Positions 1-5,441 of a DNA stretch of 5,441 bases are shown piece after piece. The stretch comes from Bacteroidales bacterium (GTDB lineage: Bacteria > Bacteroidota > Bacteroidia > Bacteroidales > GCA-2748055): assembly GCA_029934875.1 (NCBI GenBank), contig JAOZLK010000342.1:1-5441 (forward strand), in the 5' to 3' direction. Under the pieces are notes generated by a model. It had not been told where the DNA came from, did no database searches, and was given only the letters and a program-made list of their open reading frames with translations. How positions within the stretch are numbered: the stretch's first letter is position 1; the number at the start of each line of letters is the position of its first letter. Made by a program: the position numbers and the translations under genes.

Positions 1-1
1 T

Positions 2-358
2 CTTGCTTTTGAGATTTGTGCCCGCCAGGCATTTAGGCACGCTGCATCCAAAGCAGCTCCCGTGATAATGGAGCCCATTATGACAGTTGAGGTTGTCACC
101 CCCGAGGAATATATGGGGGATGTGATTTCCGATCTGAATAAGAGGCGCGGACAGGTTGAGGGAATGGACTCCAAGGCAGGAGCCAGGGTGATTAAGGCCA
201 AGGTGCCCCTTTCAGAGCAGTTTGGTTATGTGACCGTACTCAGGACCCTGTCCTCAGGAAGGGCTACTTCAACAATGGAGTTCAGTCACTATGAGAAGAT
301 GCCGACCAATCTCTCCAATGAGGTTCTTGAAAAGGTAACAGGAAAAGCTTTATCATAA
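2..358 (+). CDS. fusA: Elongation factor G, C-terminal fragment (5' end outside window)
   Basis: EF-G is the cytoplasmic GTPase that moves tRNAs and mRNA through the ribosome after each peptide bond and helps split ribosomes for recycling. Only the last 118 codons are here. The frame is open from base 2, and reading upstream of the GTG at 62 gives a continuous EF-G sequence ([20 protein letters not shown]), so that GTG is an internal valine and not a start. The visible part is the end of domain IV and domain V. It carries the signatures [30 protein letters not shown], the [25 protein letters not shown] block and a normal short tail ending in TAA. The GTPase domain lies outside the window. rpsJ begins 13 bases after the stop, so the gene is probably cotranscribed with the S10 cluster. 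This looks like the canonical EF-G, but the paralog type cannot be tested without the G domain. Confidence 0.97.
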   Translation, partial: LAFEICARQAFRHAASKAAPVIMEPIMTVEVVTPEEYMGDVISDLNKRRGQVEGMDSKAGARVIKAKVPLSEQFGYVTVLRTLSSGRATSTMEFSHYEKMPTNLSNEVLEKVTGKALS

Positions 359-371
359 TTATTTAAAGATA

Positions 372-677
372 ATGAGTCAGAAGATTAGAATTAAGTTGAA
401 GTCCTACGATCATAACCTGGTTGATAAATCAGCCGAGAAGATTGTTAAGACCGTGAAATCCACCGGTGCTGTGGTTAGTGGACCGGTTCCGCTGCCCACA
501 CATAAGCGTGTGTACACTGTATTGAGATCTCCCTTCGTGAATAAGAAGTCGAGAGAACAATTCCAGTTGAGCTCTTTTAAAAGGTTGCTGGATATTTACA
601 GTTCCACTCCCAAAACCATCGATGCACTCATGAAGCTTGAGTTGCCCAGTGGAGTTGAGGTAGAAATTAAAGTCTAA
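372..677 (+). CDS. rpsJ: 30S ribosomal protein S10 (uS10)
   Basis: S10 sits in the head of the 30S subunit, next to S3 and S14. In many bacteria it also pairs with NusB in transcription antitermination. The 101-residue product has the usual family length. It shows the [14 protein letters not shown] start (residues 5-18), the [28 protein letters not shown] loop region (37-64), which reaches into 16S rRNA, and the closing [11 protein letters not shown] strand (91-101). The ATG at 372 is chosen because the family's N-terminus begins there and the next methionine comes far too late. The 13 bases before it are A/T only apart from one G and contain no Shine-Dalgarno sequence. The gap to fusA holds no promoter or hairpin that I can see, so expression probably depends on readthrough from the str genes. 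Length and motifs look normal. Confidence 0.98.
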   Translation: MSQKIRIKLKSYDHNLVDKSAEKIVKTVKSTGAVVSGPVPLPTHKRVYTVLRSPFVNKKSREQFQLSSFKRLLDIYSSTPKTIDALMKLELPSGVEVEIKV

Positions 678-698
678 CAAAGGTAAAAACACAATAAG

Positions 699-1316
699 AT
701 GCCAGGATTAATTGGTAAGAAAATCGGAATGACTTCGGTTTTCGACAAAGATGGAAAAAACATCCCCTGTACCGTGATACAGGCTGGCCCTTGCACGGTT
801 ACTCAGGTAAAGACTGTTGAGACTGACGGATATGCCGCAGTTCAACTGGCCTTTGACGAAAAGAAGTTGAAGAATACTCCCAAAGCCGAGCAGGGACACT
901 TTTCCAAAGCGAATACCACCCCTAAGAAGAAGGTGATTGAGCTTAAAGGATTTGTGAAAGACTGGAAAGCGGGTGACGTGATCAGCGTTGATTATTTTAA
1001 CGATGACACATGGCTTGACGTTTCAGGTGTTTCCAAGGGTAAAGGCTTCCAGGGTGTAGTGAAGAGATACAACTTCAAAGGTGTGAACGACGCTACCCAC
1101 GGTCAGCATAACAGGTTGCGTGCTCCGGGTTCACTGGGTGCATCTTCCTATCCCTCCAGGGTATTCAAAGGAATGCGTATGGGTGGACAGACTGGAAATA
1201 GGAATGTTAAGATTTTGAACCTGAGGGTGGTAAAGATCGTTCCTGAGAACAATCTTTTGATTGTTAAAGGTTCTGTTCCCGGATCAAATGGCTCATATTT
1301 AATTATCGAGAAGTAA
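699..1316 (+). CDS. rplC: 50S ribosomal protein L3 (uL3)
   Basis: L3 is an early-assembly protein of the 50S subunit. It binds near the 3' end of 23S rRNA, and an extended loop reaches towards the peptidyl-transferase centre. The 205 residues match the usual length of about 205-210. Visible signatures are the start [17 protein letters not shown] (3-19), [15 protein letters not shown] (112-126), [20 protein letters not shown] (131-150), the [17 protein letters not shown] loop (154-170) and the ending [20 protein letters not shown]. The residue aligned by eye with Escherichia coli Gln150, which PrmB methylates there, is Ser150 here, so that modification cannot occur at this position. An AAAGG at about 680-684 lies some 14 bases from the ATG, too far to be a convincing ribosome-binding site. 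The stop TAA shares its last A with the rplD start codon, which suggests translational coupling. Confidence 0.98.
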   Translation: MPGLIGKKIGMTSVFDKDGKNIPCTVIQAGPCTVTQVKTVETDGYAAVQLAFDEKKLKNTPKAEQGHFSKANTTPKKKVIELKGFVKDWKAGDVISVDYFNDDTWLDVSGVSKGKGFQGVVKRYNFKGVNDATHGQHNRLRAPGSLGASSYPSRVFKGMRMGGQTGNRNVKILNLRVVKIVPENNLLIVKGSVPGSNGSYLIIEK

Positions 1317-1939
1317 TGGAACTAGAAGTAATCAATATATCCGGAAAAAGTACCGGTAAGAAGGTAAAACTTGACAAGGAGATTTTTGGGATTGAGCCCA
1401 ACGACCATGCCATTTACCTTGATGTGAAGCAGATAATGGCTCACAAACGCCAGGGCACACACAAGTCCAAGGAGCGTAGTGAGATCCGGGGTAGCCGCAA
1501 AAAGATCAAGCGTCAAAAGGGGACAGGTACTGCCCGTTTTGGTGATATCAAGAACCCGATATTCAGGGGTGGTGGACGCGTTTTCGGTCCCAGGCCCAGG
1601 AACTACGGAGGCAAACTGAACCGCAAGGTGAAGGATCTGGCCCGTAAATCAGCGCTGGCATACAAGGTGCAGAACAAACAAATGGTTGTTGTTGAGGATT
1701 TCACAATGGATGCTCCGAAGACAAGCGAGTTTGCAGCCATTCGTAAAAATCTGAAGATCGACGATAAAAAGTCGCTATTCGTTATCAACGAAAGAAATAA
1801 AAACCTATATTTGTCGTCGCGAAATCTGCAGAAAACAAAGGTTATAACTCTCTCAGAATTAAATACATACGAAATAATGAATGCTTCGACGCTATTATTT
1901 ATTGAGAGTTCACTAGACCTTCTTCAGAAGAATGCATAA
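1316..1939 (+). CDS. rplD: 50S ribosomal protein L4 (uL4)
   Basis: L4 binds 23S rRNA domain I early in assembly, and its long loop forms part of the exit-tunnel constriction near the macrolide site. The 207-residue length is normal. The tunnel loop is plain: [39 protein letters not shown] around residues 59-97, with the conserved RQKGTG at 66-71. The C-terminal globular part contains VVVEDF (124-129) and ends in [14 protein letters not shown]. The ATG overlaps the rplC stop by one base (TAATG), so reinitiation by ribosomes finishing L3 is likely. The 3' third, from about codon 155, is clearly AT-rich with many ATA, TTA and CTA codons, unlike the first two thirds. In E. coli L4 represses the S10 operon through a leader RNA, but no space for such a leader exists before rpsJ here. 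Confidence 0.98.
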   Translation: MELEVINISGKSTGKKVKLDKEIFGIEPNDHAIYLDVKQIMAHKRQGTHKSKERSEIRGSRKKIKRQKGTGTARFGDIKNPIFRGGGRVFGPRPRNYGGKLNRKVKDLARKSALAYKVQNKQMVVVEDFTMDAPKTSEFAAIRKNLKIDDKKSLFVINERNKNLYLSSRNLQKTKVITLSELNTYEIMNASTLLFIESSLDLLQKNA

Positions 1940-1980
1940 ATGCTTTGAATCTTAGAGATCATGAATATATTAATTAAGCC
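1781..1980. other. AT-rich block across the rplD 3' end and rplW start
   Basis: By direct count, 62 of these 200 bases are G or C (31%). The 120 bases at 1561-1680 within the same gene contain 67 G or C (56%). The block covers the last 53 or so codons of rplD, the 21-base gap and the first codons of rplW. Both reading frames stay intact and encode normal family sequence, so this is a change in composition and not a broken gene. It contains one exact TAnnTTTG (TATATTTG, 1806-1813), which resembles the Bacteroidota -7 promoter element, but no TTTG lies at the expected distance upstream. A relaxed-constraint patch or a weak internal promoter are both possible, and neither is shown. Confidence 0.5.
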
Positions 1981-2251
1981 CATAGTAACCGAGAAGATGA
2001 CTGAGCTGGGGGAGGCCTTTAATCGCTACGGGTTTGTAGTAGAGAAGACTGCCAACAAACTACAGATCAGATTAGCGGTAGAAGAACTTTATGGCGTAAA
2101 GGTAGCTGAAGTAAATACCATGCGTTATCCTGGTAAGCGCAAGCAGCGTTTCACCAAGTCTGGTGTATCAGTTGGAAAAACTCCTTCCTATAAGAAGGCC
2201 ATTGTTACCCTGGCAGAAGGTGAAGTAATCGATTTTTACAGCAATATTTAA
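1961..2251 (+). CDS. rplW: 50S ribosomal protein L23 (uL23)
   Basis: L23 lies at the mouth of the peptide exit tunnel and is the docking site for trigger factor and the signal recognition particle. The 96-residue product has the normal bacterial length. The diagnostic KPIVTEK motif is at residues 6-12. It is followed by the NRYGFVVEKTANKLQIRLAVEELYGVKVAEVNTMRYPGKRKQR core (21-63), whose loop reaches into the tunnel, and by the closing strand KKAIVTLAEGEVIDFY (78-93). The ATG at 1961 is the only start that gives the complete family N-terminus. The 21-base gap after rplD has no good Shine-Dalgarno sequence, only a weak AGAG. The first codons are strongly A/T-rich, in line with an unstructured initiation region. 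rplB follows after 6 bases. Confidence 0.97.
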   Translation: MNILIKPIVTEKMTELGEAFNRYGFVVEKTANKLQIRLAVEELYGVKVAEVNTMRYPGKRKQRFTKSGVSVGKTPSYKKAIVTLAEGEVIDFYSNI

Positions 2252-2257
2252 GAAAAG

Positions 2258-3091
<834 letters not shown>

Positions 3092-3097
3092 GATAGC

Positions 3098-3364
3098 ATG
3101 AGCCGTTCGCTGAAAAAAGGACCTTTTATCGATTTCAAGCTGGAGAAGCGCGTTCTGGATATGAACGATGCCGGAAAGAAGTCAGTGATCAAAACCTGGT
3201 CCAGGAGGTCTGTGATCTCTCCGGATTTTGTAGGCCACACCATTGCCGTACATAATGGGAACAAGTTCATCCCGGTATATGTTACCGAGAACATGGTTGG
3301 ACACAAACTTGGTGAATTTGCACCTACCCGTATGTTCAGGGGTCATGGTGGAAAGCAGAGATAA
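3098..3364 (+). CDS. rpsS: 30S ribosomal protein S19 (uS19)
   Basis: S19 is in the head of the 30S subunit, where it forms a complex with S13 and contacts 23S rRNA helix 38 across the subunit bridge. The 88 residues match the family length. The start [12 protein letters not shown] (1-12), the central [48 protein letters not shown] (31-78) and the basic end FRGHGGKQR (80-88) are all present without change. The start follows the rplB stop by 6 bases (GATAGC) and shows no Shine-Dalgarno sequence. Conservation of both ends makes this start secure. Nothing unusual was seen. Confidence 0.98.
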   Translation: MSRSLKKGPFIDFKLEKRVLDMNDAGKKSVIKTWSRRSVISPDFVGHTIAVHNGNKFIPVYVTENMVGHKLGEFAPTRMFRGHGGKQR

Positions 3365-3384
3365 TATATTAATCCGACGAAGAA

Positions 3385-3825
3385 ATGGGTGCAAGAAAAA
3401 GAAATAGAGCAGAACAGCTCAAAGAGGCGAGGAAGAGTCAGTATTTCGCAGTTCTGAGGAACTGTCCTACCTCCCCAAGGAAAATGAGACTGGTTGCAGA
3501 TCTGATCCAGGGTGTAGAAGTAAATAAGGCACTGGATATGCTGAGGTTCAGCAAGAAAGAAGCTGCTTCAAAAGTGGAAAAACTGCTGCTCTCGGCCATC
3601 GCTAACTGGCAGGCCAAGAATGAAGGTTTAAGAATTGAGGATACCACACTGGTAGTTAAAGAAGCTAAGGTGGATGTATCCAAAACGCTTAAGAGAATTC
3701 AACCTGCCCCTCAGGGAAGGGCTCACAGGATCAAGAAACGTTCTAACCACGTGACAATTGTAATCGGTAGTCCGGTTGAGGTTGAAGAACAAGTACAGGA
3801 ACAAGTAACAGAAAATCAAGCATAG
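3385..3825 (+). CDS. rplV: 50S ribosomal protein L22 (uL22) with acidic C-terminal tail
   Basis: L22 contacts several 23S rRNA domains, and its long beta hairpin lines the exit tunnel opposite L4. The globular part carries [20 protein letters not shown] (24-43), the [27 protein letters not shown] helices (49-75) and the hairpin with [29 protein letters not shown] (100-128). At 146 residues it is longer than the E. coli protein (110). The extra length is an N-terminal [19 protein letters not shown] stretch and a Glu/Gln/Val-rich tail (131-146) that contains a short duplication. Longer L22 proteins of this kind are, as I recall, usual in Bacteroidota. The start at 3385 follows rpsS by 20 bases with only a weak GAAG upstream. 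The TAG stop abuts the rpsC ATG with no gap. Confidence 0.98.
   Translation: MGARKRNRAEQLKEARKSQYFAVLRNCPTSPRKMRLVADLIQGVEVNKALDMLRFSKKEAASKVEKLLLSAIANWQAKNEGLRIEDTTLVVKEAKVDVSKTLKRIQPAPQGRAHRIKKRSNHVTIVIGSPVEVEEQVQEQVTENQA
3787..3810 (+). repeat. Two-copy 12-base in-frame repeat at the rplV 3' end
   Basis: The units GAACAAGTACAG (3787-3798) and GAACAAGTAACA (3799-3810) share their first 9 bases. They are in frame and encode EQVQ and EQVT (L22 residues 135-142). This is most simply a slippage duplication within the tail, which lies outside the conserved rRNA-binding fold. Confidence 0.75.
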
Positions 3826-4560
3826 ATGGGACAAAAAGTAAATCCGATAGGTAATCGCCTGGGAATCATCAAGGGATGGGATTCTAACTGGTATGGCGGC
3901 AGAGATTATTCCGTCAAACTGGTAGAGGACTTCAAAATCAGGCAATACCTGAATGCCCGTCTGGCCAAAGCCAGTATTTCCAAGATCATCATCGAGCGTA
4001 CACTGAAGCTCATCACCGTTACCGTGAATACAGCCCGTCCGGGTATCATCATTGGTAAAGGAGGTCAGGAAGTGGATAAGCTGAAAGAGGAATTGAAAAA
4101 CATTACCAAAAAAGAAGTTCAGATCAACATCTTTGAGGTGAAGCGCCCCGAGCTTGATGCCACCATCGTTGCCCACAATATTGCCCGCCAGGTAGAGGGT
4201 AAGGTATCTTACCGCAGGGCTATCAAGATGGGAATCGCCTCCACCATGAGAATGGGAGCCGACGGAATCAAGATCCTGGTAAGCGGTCGTCTGGGTGGTG
4301 CCGAAATGGCCCGTTCCGAGTCTTATAAGGACGGAAGAATCCCACTGCACACCCTTCGTGCCGATATCGACTATGCACTGGCAGAAGCCAACACCAAGGT
4401 GGGAGTTGTTGGAGTGAAGGTCTGGATCTGTAAGGGAGAGGTTTTCGGAAAACGTGACCTGTCACCCAATATTGGTGCAGATAACGTGAAATCCAAAGGT
4501 GGAAGAGGACCAAGGCAGGACAACAGAAGAGACAACAGAAGAGATAACAGAAGGGGCTAA
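3826..4560 (+). CDS. rpsC: 30S ribosomal protein S3 (uS3)
   Basis: S3 lies on the solvent side of the 30S head, at the mRNA entry channel with S4 and S5, and takes part in mRNA helicase activity. The N-terminal [23 protein letters not shown] (1-23) is typical. A type II KH domain follows, with its GXXG loop in [16 protein letters not shown] (71-86, GKGG at 77-80). The C-terminal domain shows [39 protein letters not shown] (127-165), [10 protein letters not shown] (175-184) and [16 protein letters not shown] (196-211). The 244 residues exceed the E. coli length (233) because of a disordered-looking tail ending in three DNRR repeats. The ATG follows the rplV TAG directly and has no Shine-Dalgarno sequence, so coupling to L22 translation is likely. 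A long opposite-strand reading frame over this gene (3628-4350) is a shadow. Confidence 0.98.
   Translation: MGQKVNPIGNRLGIIKGWDSNWYGGRDYSVKLVEDFKIRQYLNARLAKASISKIIIERTLKLITVTVNTARPGIIIGKGGQEVDKLKEELKNITKKEVQINIFEVKRPELDATIVAHNIARQVEGKVSYRRAIKMGIASTMRMGADGIKILVSGRLGGAEMARSESYKDGRIPLHTLRADIDYALAEANTKVGVVGVKVWICKGEVFGKRDLSPNIGADNVKSKGGRGPRQDNRRDNRRDNRRG
4519..4554 (+). repeat. Three-copy 12-base in-frame repeat at the rpsC 3' end (DNRR x3)
   Basis: The units are GACAACAGAAGA (4519-4530), the same again (4531-4542) and GATAACAGAAGG (4543-4554). The first two are identical and the third differs at two silent positions. They encode DNRR three times (S3 residues 232-243), just before the final Gly and stop. 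The near-perfect DNA identity points to recent tandem duplication, and the tail lies outside the folded domains. Confidence 0.93.
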
Positions 4561-4606
4561 GAGGTCTCAACTGGATTGAAAAGAATAAACAGGAAAAACT
4601 AATACA

Positions 4607-5029
4607 ATGTTACAACCGAAGAAAACCAAATACAGGAGAATGCAGAAGGGGCGTATGAAAGGAAACGCTCAGCGGGGAACCGAGCTTGCATTCGGTTCCT
4701 TTGGGATCAAAGCGCAGGAAAGCGCCTGGATCACCGGTCGCCAGATTGAGGCAGCCCGTCAGGCAATTACCCGACATATGAAAAGGGAAGGTCAGCTTTG
4801 GATCCGCATTTTTCCGGCTAAACCCATTACCAAGAAGCCTGCAGAAGTCAGGATGGGTAAAGGTAAAGGTGCCCCGGAGGGATTTGTTGCTCCCATTACA
4901 CCGGGACGCATCATCTTCGAACTGGAGGGTGTTCCCTTCGAAGTAGCAAAAGAGGCATTGCGCCTGGGTTCCCAGAAATTCCCCATTGCCACCAAGTTCG
5001 TGGTTAGAAGGGATTATTCAGAAGAGTAG
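4607..5029 (+). CDS. rplP: 50S ribosomal protein L16 (uL16)
   Basis: L16 is a late-assembly protein of the 50S subunit that helps set the shape of the A site and contacts tRNA near the peptidyl-transferase centre. The 140 residues are within the normal 136-144. Visible signatures are the start [19 protein letters not shown] (1-19), [47 protein letters not shown] (24-70), the loop [32 protein letters not shown] (77-108) and the end [10 protein letters not shown] (126-135). Arg82 in VRMGKGKG corresponds to the arginine that is hydroxylated in E. coli L16 (Arg81 there); whether it is modified here is unknown. The 46-base gap after rpsC is the longest in the window and holds no clear hairpin. An AGGA at 4591-4594 is 12 bases from the ATG, too far for a strong ribosome-binding site. 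Confidence 0.98.
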   Translation: MLQPKKTKYRRMQKGRMKGNAQRGTELAFGSFGIKAQESAWITGRQIEAARQAITRHMKREGQLWIRIFPAKPITKKPAEVRMGKGKGAPEGFVAPITPGRIIFELEGVPFEVAKEALRLGSQKFPIATKFVVRRDYSEE

Positions 5030-5056
5030 AAATTGATCAGATATATTTGAAAACTG

Positions 5057-5263
5057 ATGAAAAGTACAGAGATAAAAGAGTTAACAGCGGTAGAGTTGGA
5101 AGAGCGACTTGAGAGCGAAGAGAGTATGATGGTGCGATTGAAGATGAACCATGCGGTTTCTCCTCTTGACAACCCGAATAAAATCGTTGAGACGCGCAAA
5201 AACATTGCCCGCCTGAAGACCGAGGTGAGGACCAGGCAAATCCAAACGCAGTCTGAAAAGTAA
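5057..5263 (+). CDS. rpmC: 50S ribosomal protein L29 (uL29)
   Basis: L29 is a small, two-helix protein beside L23 at the tunnel exit, where it contributes to the binding surface for nascent-chain factors. The 68-residue product fits the family (about 60-70). The N-terminal helix region is [40 protein letters not shown] (1-40), and the [21 protein letters not shown] helix (41-61) is the recognisable L29 signature. The position between rplP and rpsQ is the conserved one and supports the call for such a short protein. The 27-base gap upstream is A/T-rich with no Shine-Dalgarno sequence. The gene ends in two consecutive TAA codons. Confidence 0.96.
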   Translation: MKSTEIKELTAVELEERLESEESMMVRLKMNHAVSPLDNPNKIVETRKNIARLKTEVRTRQIQTQSEK

Positions 5264-5271
5264 TAAGGAAT

Positions 5272-5441
5272 ATGGAAACAACAAGAAATACAAGACGCGA
5301 AAGAGTTGGTGTGGTGGTAAGCAGCAGCATGGAGAAATCCTTTGTTATTGCCGTTAAAACAAAAATCAAGCACCCCATCTACGGTAAATTCGTGAATAAG
5401 ACCTCCAAGTTCATGGCTCATGATGAGGAAAACACCTGCAA
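5272..5441 (+). CDS. rpsQ: 30S ribosomal protein S17 (uS17), N-terminal fragment (3' end outside window)
   Basis: S17 is a primary 16S rRNA-binding protein of the 30S body with an OB fold. The frame from the ATG at 5272 stays open to the window edge and gives 56 complete codons, [20 protein letters not shown] and onwards. The family signature follows: [21 protein letters not shown] at about residues 20-40 and [14 protein letters not shown] at about 43-56. A complete S17 has about 85 residues, so roughly 30 codons are missing on the right. The start is 8 bases after the first rpmC TAA. An AAGGA at 5265-5269 lies only 2 bases from the ATG, too close to act as a normal Shine-Dalgarno site. On the opposite strand the region is open by chance only. 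Confidence 0.96.
   Translation, partial: METTRNTRRERVGVVVSSSMEKSFVIAVKTKIKHPIYGKFVNKTSKFMAHDEENTC

Noticed and set aside
62..64. GTG at 62 as the start of a separate small gene
   Set aside because: The frame is open upstream to base 2 and reads as continuous EF-G sequence, so this codon is an internal valine of fusA.
3628..4350. A 240-codon open frame on the - strand over rplV and rpsC
   Set aside because: The + strand encodes fully conserved L22 and S3 across the same bases. The antisense product shows no recognisable domain, and long antisense frames are a common by-product of codon bias in conserved genes.
4561..4606. The 46-base rpsC-rplP gap as a terminator or regulatory leader
   Set aside because: I find no stable inverted repeat and no T-run after a stem. 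The genes on both sides belong to one conserved operon.
5042..5049. TATATTTG between rplP and rpmC, an exact TAnnTTTG
   Set aside because: No TTTG lies about 20 bases upstream, and transcription from it would start at or inside the rpmC start codon. A chance match in an A/T-rich gap is more likely.

Overview
This window is an ordinary, highly conserved stretch of a bacterial chromosome: the end of the str operon running straight into the S10 ribosomal-protein operon. All genes are on the + strand. The order is fusA (3' end only), rpsJ (S10), rplC (L3), rplD (L4), rplW (L23), rplB (L2), rpsS (S19), rplV (L22), rpsC (S3), rplP (L16), rpmC (L29) and rpsQ (S17, 5' end only).

The likely source is a member of Bacteroidota, probably of the Bacteroidales group. 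Three things point there. fusA is followed directly by rpsJ with no tuf gene between them. Recognisable Shine-Dalgarno sequences are almost absent before the starts, which are instead A/T-rich. The protein sequences (the MGARKRN start of L22, the EF-G C-terminus, L3 and L4) resemble those I know from that phylum. Genus or species cannot be set from this window.

Layout: 2-358 is the C-terminal end of EF-G. From 372 to 3364 come S10, L3, L4, L23, L2 and S19. From 3385 to 5263 come L22, S3, L16 and L29, and S17 runs off the right edge from 5272. Gaps are 0 to 46 bases, with one 1-base overlap (L3/L4) and one 0-base junction (L22/S3). No gap is long enough for an extra gene, and I see no hairpin terminator, so the whole window is probably one transcript. 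No tRNA, rRNA, mobile element or CRISPR is present.

The products work together on translation. S10, S19 and S3 belong to the small-subunit head, and S17 binds the 5' domain of 16S rRNA in the body. L3, L4, L2 and L16 surround the peptidyl-transferase region, L4 and L22 line the exit tunnel, and L23 and L29 sit at the tunnel mouth. EF-G drives translocation.

I found no new biological system here. Worth noting are an AT-rich block spanning the rplD 3' end and the rplW start, matching 12-base in-frame duplications at the 3' ends of rplV and rpsC, the Shine-Dalgarno-poor starts, and the lack of room for an S10-type leader.
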